A stretch of 64,000 nt of DNA. Origin: Platycnemis pennipes. Lineage: Eukaryota > Arthropoda > Insecta > Odonata > Platycnemididae. Position numbers and translations under genes: made by a program. The stretch is from assembly GCA_933228895.1 (NCBI GenBank), contig OW121846.1, positions 149,218,746 to 149,282,745 on the forward strand. The letters run 5' to 3'. A model generated the notes under the pieces. The model was not told the origin of the DNA and made no database searches. It saw only the letters and a list, made by a program, of their open reading frames with translations. This document shows positions 12,640 through 24,319 of this stretch, one piece after another; the first letter of the stretch is position 1, and each line of letters starts with the position of its first letter.

Positions 12640-13510
12640 CTAGTACATGATCGTCTCATTTACCAATACTCTTTTGACGAATCCCAGTTTACGATTACCT
12701 TGACCCATTATTTCACGTATGTATTCACCCCAGGAAAGATCATGTGTCAGTCTTATCCCAAGATATTTAATGGATTCCAAGTTTGTTTCATTATTACATA
12801 TTTTGTAAGTGATTGGAGGAGAAAAATTCTTTTTCCAAAAATTCATTACTACAAATTTAAAAAAAAAATTAATTCTAACTGCGACGTATGACACCATTTT
12901 TCAATTGCTTGTAGGTCAATATTTAAATATTCTTTATCATTTGGGCATAGACTTTCCCTGTACAGTACCGCGTCATTCGGCAAATAGACGAAGCTTAGTT
13001 TTCACCACCTTATTGATGTCATTCTTGTACAGTAGGAACAGGAGTGGACCTACGTATCACACTACTTTGTGGGAAACCTGAAGTGACTTCAATTGCCGGA
13101 GAGGTAACACCGTCCAAAACAACCCTTTGCACCCGATCATGCGGGAAATCATTTATCCATGATATAATATTACTGTCTATCCCATAAGATTTTAATATCA
13201 AAATTAGTTTGCTATGAGACACCTTGTCAAAAGCTTTCTTGAAATCGAAAAATATTGCATCCACTGGATATTACTTTCTCCATAAACTAAAATATCGTGG
13301 GAAAAGAGAGCAAGTTGAGTTTCACATGATCTTATCTTCCGGAAACCATACTGAACATAGGACAATAAATTCTGGTTATCTAGATGCCCCATGACTGAAC
13401 TGACAATTATATGTTCCAAGACTTTGCACGAAATGGATGTGAGGGATATAGGTCGGTAGTTATGTGGGTGCTCCCTATCACCACTTTTAACCTTAGAAAT
13501 GCACACTTAC
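12640..13510 (-). mobile_element. CR1/Jockey-supergroup LINE fragment, decayed
   Basis: On the minus strand the pieces read KVKSGDREHPHNYRPISLTS, CKVLEHIIVSSVMG and YGFRKIRSCETQLALF. They continue with DFKKAFDKVSHSKL, SWINDFPHDRVQRVVLDGV, and after decay of the active-site box NLESIKYLGIRLTHDLSWG. This is the reverse-transcriptase finger-palm and thumb order. PQG is PQS and the YADD-type box is lost with frameshifts near 13020 and 13210. It is closely related to the LINE at 26060-27236. Confidence 0.85.
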
Positions 13511-14930
13511 TAAGAGAATCATAAAGTGCACACTGGTGTCCTGCGGACCCCATGAGTTATAATTTTTTTTATTTCAGATTTTTGCTATATTTCATTGAGG
13601 AAGATGGCAAATATCATTCATGTGAAGCCTTTTTAATATCAATGAGTTGAAATATTTTATTTAAAAAAATATATAACGCAGTAAAAAATACCTTTTTAAT
13701 TTGAAAACTTAGAAAATCTCTCAGAAATACATCAAATCGAAATTTATTTTCTGTTGCTCATGTTTTGACAATACCGAGAAATGCCGTTAGTTACTTAAGG
13801 ATAAGACTTTGAAGTGTATGAAGACTATCGTTTTTAATAGTTTTTCTCCAAAAATATGTTTATTACAACATATGAAAGAAGCGTATTTTTCAAGTTTAAT
13901 TTTTCAGTGATTTTTTCGAAAATTTCATAAAAACTTATAATGTCAATTAAAATGCTTATAAATTTATAGTTCTTTGCGTAATAAATATAAATATTCACAT
14001 TGTACTGGAAAGAAGTTGATTTTTCACTCCAGTACAGGCAGTACGCAGATAACTTCTATGCACATGGGAGTGCTGCACAATGAGCATAGATGTCTCATTT
14101 TTATTTCCCTTTCACTCGGGCATAAGTTACGTCGAACCTTCCTTCTCGTTGCTGCACTGCATGCCCATCAATCTGTAGAATTTTTAGCGTTGTTCGTCAA
14201 CCGTGCGGTATTCATGGGCTGTGTAATAATTCCTACAATTATCCACCATGTCTTCTCAAATTTCACGAATTGGTGAACATTGATCGATCACCCTGCCCTG
14301 CAATCTTGAAGTAATCAAAACGCAGTGTTGACAACAGAAACCGGAGACACTGTAGCGGAGTGGTACATTGATATAGTGTATGCAAACTCAGTTTATAACA
14401 GCTCATACAGCATAATGTTGCACGTCTTCTGCACCCCAGAAAAATACTAAAGTCCAAAAAAATGCCTCCATCTCCTCAATATCTACATCACTATGATACG
14501 ATTGGGAACTTAAATCTCTAAGCGCTGCCGTTGTATTTCCTCATTTCTGTACATCGATATTAAATTTCGCAAAGCTCTATCAAATAATAACTGTCGAATT
14601 TGGTGAGGAGTTTTGATATCACTCGTTGCGCCTTTTGGTCCGGGTTGTTCTGAAATCAAATTTTACTGTTTCCTTCTCCAAAATACAAAAAAGAAAGAAA
14701 AATAAAATAAGTGTAATATCATATCCATCGACTTTCAGGGTCTTCGGACAGTATTCAAAATCGTGACATAACAAAAAATAATCATTGCACGGTAATTTTA
14801 CCATTTAAGGTTTAGGTAAAGATGCTCAAATCAGAATTAAAGTTCATGAGAAAAAGTAGGTGCTAATTTAGTTAGAGGTATTCGGAAGCACGCATCGAAA
14901 ACAATCGTTATGAACCGACCGGGAAATTCA
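13511..14930. other. No gene recognised
   Basis: AT-rich DNA. GGTGTCCTGCGGACCCCA at about 13533 resembles GGGGTCCAGCGGACCGC at 21584; this may mark an old shared repeat, but I could not extend the similarity. Confidence 0.5.
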
Positions 14931-15030
14931 TTTCGCTCGCTGCGCTCGCGATCTCAGAGAGTGGCGAAATTCGCTCGCTTCGCGCGCGAACTCCGAAATG
15001 ATTTGTAACTTCGCTCGCTGCGCTCGCGAT
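14931..15030. repeat. CpG-rich near-palindromic motif, three copies
   Basis: The motif TTCGCTCGCTGCGCTCGCGA occurs at 14932 and 15010, with a variant (TTCGCTCGCTTCGCGCGCGA) at 14970. Spacing is about 39 bp. The copies stand just upstream of the 148-bp satellite, in otherwise AT-rich DNA. Confidence 0.85.
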
Positions 15031-15161
15031 TCACTTTCCTCCAGACGTTAGTTAATATGGTAAATAGTCATTGAGGAGGGAAACCCGGCGCCGAGCACAA
15101 AATACATGTCCTTCGTAAAACTTTTACGATGATGTCTCAACTTCCATACAAATACGTCGCC

Positions 15162-17590
15162 CTCATCCCGGGGAAATGACCCCTTCCCTCTCAAAATGAC
15201 CACTTTATATGCCTAGGTCACCAATTCTACTTGATGGCGGCACGGGATTTTCAGGTTTTTTTCCACGTAAATATCTTCCCTACACCCTACCATTCACGAA
15301 TATATCACTCTCATGCTGAGGAAATAACCCCTTCCCCCTTAAAATGACCCCGATATATGCCTAGGTCACCTATTCTACTTGATGGCGGCACGGGATTTTC
15401 AGGTTTTTTTCCACGTAAATATCTTCCCTACACCCTAGCATTCACGAATATATCACTCTCATCCTGGGGAAATGACCCCTTCCCTTTCAAAATGACCTCT
15501 TTATATGCCTAGGTCACCTATTCTACTTGATGGCGGCACGGGATTTTCAGGTTTTTTTCCACGTAAATATCTTCCCTACACCCTACCATTCACGAATATA
15601 TCACTCTCATCCTGGGGAAATGACCCCTTCCCTTTCAAAATGACCTCTTTATATGCCTAGGTCACCTATTCTACTTGATGGCGGCACGGGATTTTCAGGT
15701 TTTTTTCCACGTAAATATCTTCCCTACACCCTACCATTCACGAATATGGTGTCACTCTCATCCTGGGGAAATGACCCCTTCCCTCTCAAAATGACCTCTT
15801 TATATGCCTAGGTCACCTATTCTACTTGATGGCGGCACGGGATTTTCAGGTTTTTTTCCACGTAAATATCTTCCCTACACGCTACCATTCACAAATATCT
15901 CACTCTCATCCTGGGGAAATGACCCCTTCCCCCTTAAAATGACCCCGATGTATGCCTAGGTCACCTATTCTACTTGATGGCGGCACGGGATTTTCAGGTC
16001 TTTTTCCACGTAAATATCTTCCCAACACTCTACCATTCACGAATATATCACTCTCATCCTGGGGAAATGACCCCTTCCCTCTCAAAATGACCTCTTTATA
16101 TGCCTAGGTCACCTATTCTACATGATGGCGGCACGGGATTTTCAGGTCTTTTTCCACGTAAATATCTTCCCAACACCCTACCATTCACGAATATATCACT
16201 CTCATCCTGGGGAAATGACCCCTTCCCCCTTAAAATGACCCCGATGTATGCCTAGGTCACCTATTCTACTTGATGGCGGCACGGGATTTTCAGGTCTTTT
16301 TCCACGTAAATATCTTCCCTACACTCTACCATTCACGAATATATCACTCTCATCCTGGGGAAATGACCCCTTCCCTCTCAAAATGACCTCTTTATATGCC
16401 TAGGTCACCTATTCTACATGATGGCGGCACGGGATTTTCAGGTCTTTTTCCACGTAAATATCTTCCCAACACCCTACCATTCACGAATATATCACTCTCA
16501 TCCTGGGGAAATGACCCCTTCCCCCTTAAAATGACCCCGATGTATGCCTAGGTCACCTATTCTACTTGATGGCGGCACGGGATTTTCAGGTCTTTTTCCA
16601 CGTAAATATCTTCCCTACACTCTACCATTCACGAATATATCACTCTCATCCTGGGGAAATGACCCCTTCCCTCTCAAAATGACCTCTTTATATGCCTAGG
16701 TCACCTATTCTACATGATGGCGGCACGGGATTTTCAGGTCTTTTTCCACGTAAATATCTTCCCAACACCCTACCATTCACGAATATATCACTCTCATCCT
16801 GGGGAAATGACCCCTTCCCCCTTAAAATGACCCCGATGTATGCCTAGGTCACCTATTCTACTTGATGGCGGCACGGGATTTTCAGGTCTTTTTCCACGTA
16901 AATATCTTCCCTACACTCTACCATTCACGAATATATCACTCTCATCCTGGGGAAATGACCCCTTCCCTCTCAAAATGACCTCTTTATATGCCTAGGTCAC
17001 CTATTCTACTTGATGGCGGCACGGGATTTTCAGGTCTTTTTCCACGTAAATATCTTCCCAACACCCTACCATTCACGAATATATCACTCTCATCCTGGGG
17101 AAATGACCCCTTCCCCCTTAAAATGACCCCGATGTATGCCTAGGTCACCTATTCTACTTGATGGCGGCACGGGATTTTCAGGTCTTTTTCCACGTAAATA
17201 TCTTCCCTACACTCTACCATTCACGAATATATCACTCTCATCCTGGGGAAATGACCCCTTCCCTCTCAAAATGACCTCTTTATATGCCTAGGTCACCTAT
17301 TCTACTTGATGGCGGCACGAGATTTTCAGGTTTTTTTCCACGTAAATATCTTCCCTACACTCCACCATTCACGAATATATCACTCTCATCCTGGGGAAAT
17401 GACCCCTTCCACATTAAAATGACCCCGATATATGCCTAGGTCACCTATTCTACTTGATGGCGGCACGGGATTTTCAGGTTTTGTTCCACGTAAATATCTT
17501 CTCTACACTCTACCATTCACGAATATATCACTCTCATCCTGGGGAAATGATCCCTTCCCCCTCAAAATGACCCCGATATATGCCGAGGGC
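15162..17590. repeat. 148-bp satellite, 16 full monomers plus a partial
   Basis: The CTCATCC landmark recurs every 148 bp (15162, 15310, 15458, 15606, 15757 after a 3-bp insertion, 15905, 16053 and so on to 17533). Each monomer carries TATGCCTAGGTCACC, a GATGGCGGCACGGGATTTTC block and TTCCACGTAAATATCTTCCC. From about 15757 two variants alternate: one with TCAAAATGACCTCTTTATATG, the other with TTAAAATGACCCCGATGTATG. This gives a 296-bp dimeric higher-order repeat. Early monomers (15162-15757) do not alternate regularly. Confidence 0.95.
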
Positions 17591-20230
17591 ACCTCTCTTC
17601 AAATCACCCGCTCCAAACACAAAGAATCTTAAGAACATGGCGAAGTTTCATTGACGTACAGCTGTGCTGCCACGTAGTGAACAGCCGCCGTACTTCACCA
17701 TGGATGAATTCCTACGCATTCCCACCTCACATATTTATTTCACGTTCTTTTCGGTAAGTACGTTCCTATATTTTTTTTAACAATTTCATCGGATTCTCCC
17801 CACTTGAGCACCGGGTTTCCCTCCCAAAAATCGCGATTTTAGGGGTTTTTGGAGGGGGGGGGAGGGGGAGGGGGTGCCGCCAGAATCTAGAAAATTACCA
17901 CAGAGCGAAATCTAGCGATAAATAAATAAAGTATTTAGTTCTGAAAACATTAGGTGGAAAATAGTTCATCGTCTTTTGGTCTCTTTTTCCCGGCAGCAAG
18001 AACCGTCTTTCCCTCGCAGGTTTGTAGGTTGCCTTTCTGCCTCTATTCGCCTGGCTCCCTCTTGGTCGCTTTGTCGCTGGTACACTTTCGTCTTATAAAG
18101 GTTCTCCGCTACTACCGCTGTCTCTATCTGCATCCGCGCAATCTTCCTCACTCTCCGAATCCGATTGCTCATGTGCGGAATCTACATCAATGCCTGACGA
18201 ATTACCCCCATCCCTTCCTGCTCCTCCTCTTTTAACACCAGCAATGCCTGACGAATATCTTCATCACGCCTCATGTAGAATCGCGACGAGGAAGACATCT
18301 CTAACGCAGCACCGACTCGCTATAGAAATGTGCAGGCTACCAATTGGTCTCGAGCTGAAATGACCAGCAATTGACTTATCCTCTCTTTTTCCACAGATTT
18401 TGACGTATATGGGCTTCGGGTCGCCAGCCACTACTTGTAAGAAATGCCTACTCCCTTCATGAATTTTGAGGACATTCCCTTCCCAGCAAATTCCCGGGCC
18501 CTAGTTGTGAATTCCCTTGTGCTCTCCGAGGCGCCAGCTCATTGCCATTCTGTGACAAGTGCAAGTCCCGAAAAGGTTGCAGTCTATAGCTGTGTATATA
18601 ATCCCCTTTACAGTTTCCAATACATAAAATATCCAAATGATGATTTTTGTCACACCCCCCCTCCCCCTTTCCCCACCTACTAGGACATCCCCTCCCCCCC
18701 CTTTGCACACACACGCGGTCTGGTGCGCATGGTGCATATCAGCACCACGCTCACGCTTGCGGACGAATGTGTACGTCACGCGCCAAATTATTATAAGGCA
18801 TTATTTAGGATCGAAAAACCAAGAAATAATCTTCAATGCTGCTAAACTACGCTTCATGCACGTGAAGTTTTTCTATTCACATTTCACTTCTAAATTTCAA
18901 ATGAGAATGCAGGAAAATAGGTCTCTGGACACATATTCCAATAAAGGCATTTTCGTAGAGTTTAAACAAAAAAATTACTTGCTGTGAAAGCAGTTTTGAC
19001 AGAAAGTATTTTATTTTTAAAATATAAGCATTTGAATCGCCACGAGCTGGTCCCTCGCAAAAACGTAATTCGCATCGCTGCCATCTTGAATGACGTCAGG
19101 TCCTGCAACAGCGGTCGCGGTGCGTATATTTCTATGCGAAGTTTGAAGCGTTTAGGAGATCACTATTGAAATGTCTTTCATGAACGCACTTTATTTTAAT
19201 ATGCCAAAGCGTTGATTTAAATGTTGTCTTGTGCCAAAATATAATGACACCAACGGAAATGCCCCCCAACAAGTATTTTTTTTAATTACCCGAAACAGGA
19301 TAATATGGGTGAAGAAAGAAGTGCAAGCGAAATGAAACTTTGTCTATGCGATCAAACGTGTGCATTTTTGAACGTTCACTCTGTCTATATTCATTTTACC
19401 AATTCTGGAAGCTAAATTAAACTTAATTGTGTCTTAATTGTGCAGAAACTAGGTCAAAACAAAGCGCCGCCAGTAGTACTATTGATGCGATTGACATATA
19501 GGCTCAATATTATTCGGTAAAGTTTTTTCATTGATAGAAAAACTGCTAGGAAATTTAATACATGCAGAAATCAGTAATCAGAGTACGAGGGAAATGTGCT
19601 GGACATATGTCACGAAAAATCTTTTCCATATCAGGCAATATGCCATGTTTGAAAAAGTTCGCTAAGCAACTTTCAATTATGATTAAAAGACTGAACCCAC
19701 TGAACCTATCGCTGCTTACTTTTCAAGATTAGATGTCCTAACTTTTATTAATCGCAAGCAGTAATTTTCACCGGTCAATTTCAATTTTCGAAGGTCAGCG
19801 TGAACGATGGATGCGTGAATGGCTACTTGTGCGCATAAAAACAATTTATTAAACCAAAGTAGTTGTAGACGGGAATATTTATTTCTTTGCATTACCTTCA
19901 CGATTTAACACATTACATTCACGTTTCAACATACCGCGTCTGCGTCTAGATCAGCTAATATGCCAAATACACCAATATTACACAACACAACATTAGAATC
20001 TAGGATCACGATCGCACTTGCTTCCTGCGCAACAGGATAAATTTTCAAGTTCCTCGGTATATTCGGTAATCAAGGGTTTTTTAATCCCCCTTTGTCTCAA
20101 TAGCCCAATATATATTTCCCCAAAAGGAATTAAGTTCTTGGAAATCGTATCAAAACTCATAACTGCACCATAAGGTTATGCCACTACAAACAAAAGATTT
20201 TCACGTTCATTGTATTTTTTATTTAGGCCT
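17591..20230. other. No gene recognised
   Basis: An inverted counterpart of sequence upstream of the satellite lies at 17802-17824 and a G-rich run at 17856-17872. A C-rich block at 18650-18710 gives low-complexity ORFs. The rest is anonymous. Confidence 0.5.
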
Positions 20231-20234
20231 TTAA

Positions 20235-20455
20235 GGCCTGGTTGCACGATACATTAACACGTACGGGTTAATGTACATTTGCGTGAATGGTTTCTGCTCA
20301 ACTTGTGCGTTAGTCCATGAACCAAATAGAACAGGTTCTATTTTCTGTTCACGCATTCATTCATTTGTACATTTTGGTGTGGTTACACGGTGCATTTTCG
20401 CGTTCATGCATTTACACATTAACTCGTACGGGTTAATGTATCGTGTAACCAGGCC
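20235..20455. mobile_element. TTAA-flanked MITE, 221 bp
   Basis: It is flanked on both sides by TTAA (20231-20234 and 20456-20459). Terminal inverted repeats are about 40 bp with three mismatches, beginning GGCCTGGTT[G/A]CACGATAC. It contains an internal palindrome AATAGAACAGGTTCTATT (20325-20342). TTAA duplication is the signature of the piggyBac and Kolobok superfamilies; which one mobilised this element cannot be told here. Confidence 0.92.
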
Positions 20456-20459
20456 TTAA

Positions 20460-22742
20460 TCCGAATCCTTGAAAACATCCCAAATGATACATTAATGATA
20501 TAATGTGCCTGAAAATATAGAGATGTCGACACATATTGGAGCAGTAATTCAAAGTAAACAAATGGATAAAGTAGATGCCCATTATACATCTTATTTTTGT
20601 GGTCCCGAACTTGACGTACCTACGCAATCCCTGCACGAAATGCTCACTAAAGTCTATAGCGAAGACAAGTAGGTATACCTACTTGTCTTCGCCATCCATC
20701 AAAATATGTGCTTCCACGACATATTAGTTTATGCTCGGGGCATACACGAGCACGAACAACATTTTATCGAGCTTAACCTGCACATAGCCGATGGCATCAT
20801 CGTCGTGTTCCTCACGAACGACCCTAACACCAAAACATTCATCACCGCCATATTATGAATATTACAAAATTCAAATGTGAATATTCATTTTCAAACATTG
20901 ACATGCTTTTACCTCGCCATCTTAACTCTTTGGATTTCCGTTTGAATCAGGTTTTCTCTGAAGATTGAACGAAGTTACATTTAAACACGGTGTTGACACG
21001 TATGAAAACATTGCTAATGTTGAGATTTTCGGAAGATTTCTTGCCTCAGCTTTGACAAACTCAGACTCCATACCTTCTAAAGAAATCATGTATGTTCGCA
21101 GCCTTCCTTAACCACACCAAAGATATCTAAATCCGACAACAAATGTTGAAAACAACGTCCACAGGTACAGTACGTTCCGCCGTATTCCTCTCCATTGCAG
21201 GAGCTGACGTCACTTTCAGCCGGCCAATCACAATACGTTTTAGAGTGGGCGTGTTTTCTGGGCATTTCTTTTGCTTATTTCTCGAAAAATACATTAAATA
21301 AATGCATAGTTTTCATCGCTAAGGTGTTTTAGTATAATTAACAATTTTTTAAGTAGCATTTCAAGGAGATTTAAAAAATTGTCCAGAGGTCTATTGGATA
21401 ATTCCCGAAATATCTTCGATGGTACCAAATATCCTATAATAGTTTAAAAAATTATAAATATTGTTTTTAAATAATTAAAATGATTAAATACTATATCTAC
21501 AAATACATTAACAGTAAAAAAGGAGATACACAATGCTATATGATTTATTCGATATGTCTCAAAATTTACCATAAAATACACATTGGGGTCCAGCGGACCG
21601 CAGACCATTTTCAATATTTTTTCATGAAGCACCAAGCATTTTAATTACTGCATCGCAAGCAATAGTCAGTTCCTAAGATGTAAAAAGGAATTTACATTAA
21701 ATTAGATTTCTGTATTTCACGTTTTGTGAAAGTTACGGCGAATAAAAAAATGAACGACATGTTGGGTATAGCCTGGTTGGAGGGCAATTAGCTGTCGAGT
21801 GAGTCAGTTGTCGTGAGGCGCGATGGTAGACTAACCACTGTCTTTGCTAATATTGTTGTCACCCCCAGTCAGGGGCCCCTCTAAGCCGCCTCGCGCCGGA
21901 GGCCCTCGTCTATCACCGAACTAGCCAGACCGCCACTGACTTTCCCCTACTCTCGTCACCTTATCAGCAGAGCACGTTTTTCTGTGGGGTGGGGAATGGA
22001 GGGGAAGGTGGATAGGCTCGCCAAAGGCTGGCGGAGAACCGAGGGGATCTCCAAGGTCGTGGCGGATTCGAGAACTAAAAGACGCTTTTCGCCCGGAGTA
22101 TACAGGCTGTTCTATACCAAACCAATATCTCTTGAGTAACCGCCACGGGGGTTAGTTCCGAGAGCCGCCGCTTCAGTTTCAGTGGGATGGGTAACTTTAC
22201 TGGCAGGAGGGGGTCATCTTTGAGGGGTGTTTGGGGAGTGGCTTATTTATTCAGTCACCAATGAGTGACCACCGGTCCAAATGTTCCTTATCGCCTATTG
22301 CGTCACACGTCGTCACTCGACCCCTTGGACGAAGGCCGAGGGAATCTTTGTTTACGAGTGATTCATTCGTCTTCCTCATCTTAGCTATCCGCTTATCTTT
22401 GCTACTCACCTAACACGAACGTAACTTGTCTATAAGTGGGATTTGATTTAGTCCACTCTCGCTACCAGGTAAAATATTCGGGGCTATTTATTTTCAGTGC
22501 AGAAGTAAAATGCTTCTCTAAAACCTAATTTCTTTATTGCAAGATTTTTCAAATACGAGTGTAACTCCGTCTAAAGTTTGTCCAGAAATTAACTGGGATC
22601 GAGAAAAAACTAAAACACAACGTCATTGTAAGTGTGAACTGGAGCAAAACTTTTTATGGACTACGGTAAATTATATTTATTCGATAGATGAAAAGTCCAA
22701 AGAGAGAATCTTAAAAAAGAAAATTGAGCATCAGTAATTCAA
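20460..22742. other. No gene recognised
   Basis: It contains the 34-bp palindrome and otherwise unclassified DNA. A GC-richer part at 21840-22220 shows no coding signal. Confidence 0.5.
20659..20692. repeat. 34-bp perfect palindrome
   Basis: The left arm is GCGAAGACAAGTAGGTA; the right arm is its exact reverse complement with no loop. It lies about 200 bp downstream of the TTAA MITE. It could be a transposon remnant or a foldback artefact of replication; no terminator context applies in this genome. Confidence 0.95.
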
Positions 22743-22795
22743 TGAAATAAAACTGACTGACTGATGGCTCGTCACCCTAGGGTGACTTTATTTCA
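22743..22795. repeat. Nested inverted repeats around a 16-bp palindrome
   Basis: GTCACCCTAGGGTGAC (22771-22786) is a perfect palindrome, enclosed by TGAAATAAA (22743) and TTTATTTCA (22787-22795). Confidence 0.85.
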
Positions 22796-23109
22796 TAGTA
22801 TGCCAAAAACTGGCTTATTATATGTGTCATTTTAATCCCGGAACCAACTAGGATCTTTAATTATTCATTAAAATATCATTCGGTCTATGGAAACTGTCAA
22901 TTGGATTGTTTTTATTTAAGGCTGCACATTCCATAGCTGTGTTTTCACTGTTTTCTATCGTTTTGTAGTATTTCGTACTTTGATTTGTTATTATTTTTTC
23001 TAGTGGGTCAATTGTAGCTTTTTCGTATATTGTGTCATTTGCGGTCCATTATTTAATTCCATGCATGTTTCTTAGCATCCTTCGGTCCATCGCCTTAATA
23101 TTGTCTATC

Positions 23110-23661
23110 TTGTTTCTGTGGAGTTTGCTTCCTTAGCTATTTCTCTCCACCTCTTACAGCAATATCGCGTCAAGTGATTGGTGCAATCTATTTTAATGAC
23201 AGGGAGATCAACGCCGTAGGGAAGAAGTTCGGCCAATTTCTTGGTAGCACTGCTGTCGCCATCCCCTACGAATTAAATGGAAATTTATCGTATTTGCGTG
23301 AAGAAAGATAAAACTAATTACACAACACCCATTTATAAGATTCATGACAAGCACATCATATTATATCGCCTATAAGCCGGTGGTACTTCAAATTGTGCAT
23401 CTCTACTCTTGTTTTAAATCCCTCGACAATTGTGTCGGCTTCCATTTCCGTCGAGGACTTGTTCAAATTCTTGAAGCACATATGCTGTTTGGCCTGTGTT
23501 TTCATAGTTCTGCATTTCGCACATATACTGCAGTATTTGCAGCTAAATGGTGCATTATTTCCCAGAGCTAACAGAGAAGTGAAACGGTGTCTTATATCAA
23601 ACATTTTTCTTCTAGAAGGCTCATAAGCTGTCTCCTTCCTTTGTCTCTTCAGTGGTATCAC
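23110..23661 (-). pseudogene. Mutator-like transposase remnant with a short intron
   Basis: On the minus strand a Cys-rich knuckle (CKYCSICAKC...HMCFKN) leads into SSTEMEADTIVEGFKTRVEM and HNLKYHRLIG. The reading then resumes after a 104-bp gap as GDGDSSATKKLAELLPYG and VDLPVIKIDCTNHLTRYCCK. This order (CxxC..KN..SS..MEAD.IVEGF, then LIGDGDSS, then .NHL.R..C) is that of the Mutator-like transposase domain common in arthropods. The gap looks like an intron. After NSTETR a stop or frameshift breaks the reading. Upstream DNA (to about 23912) is open but not recognisable. Confidence 0.68.
23266..23369 (-). other. Probable GC-AG intron in the Mutator-like gene
   Basis: The exon end CTTATAG is followed by GCGATATAA; the acceptor is AATTCGTAG. 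Removing 104 bp completes the LIGDGDSS motif exactly, with one base before the intron and two after. The donor is GC rather than GT, either a genuine GC-AG intron or a mutated GT. Confidence 0.55.
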
Positions 23662-24319
23662 TTGAAGTCAAGCAGGAATTTACGTTTGTAAATTGGCCTT
23701 TCAAAAGTTATTGAATCGCAGTGCCGCAGTTTCAGAGGGATGAAATGTCTCCGATATTTTTTTGAAATATACGAGAAAAAGTAAACTGCAGTTCTATGAA
23801 AATGTTGATTATATTCGTAAGATTCGGATGTTTTCCAATTCGGACGTAAACGTAAAATACGCTTCCATTTAGCATTACTTACATAAACAAGATTGGTGCT
23901 TGAAGGAGTCAACCCCCTGTACTTTTATCCAATATGTGTTGGAAGCAATTTTTTCCGATCCTAAATAGTACAATAGTTTGCACGAGTAATCCAGTTACTG
24001 TAGATACATTCTAATGCATTAAAAAGGAAATATTAAATTTCACGGTAAATGGTTACTCGGTCGGACCAGGTGACCATTATTCTGCGTTTTACTGTCAGCT
24101 TATTGAACACAAGCTCCCCATTTTAACTATTTTACCTCAATTAACTTTTCTCAATTTACTTTCGAGAACAGGGCCTGGGGCCCCGAATTTCCCAGGCGAT
24201 ACGGAGGGGGACCCGAAACTTTTTCCAAGAAATTTTATCGTTCTGATTTTAACTGGGCATGATAATCCGGATTAAACTGCTTATATTTCATGTGCTAAGT
24301 GAAAAGTAACATCGCTATT
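23662..24319. other. Unclassified; possible 5' part of the Mutator-like remnant
   Basis: A minus-strand ORF (23912-23658; NAKWKRILRLRPNWKTSESY...) immediately precedes the transposase remnant. I cannot match it to the family, so it is left unassigned. Confidence 0.35.

Noticed and set aside
13529..13550. GTCC[T/A]GCGGACC motif shared with 21584
   Set aside because: The similarity could not be extended beyond about 20 bp, so a shared element is not supported.
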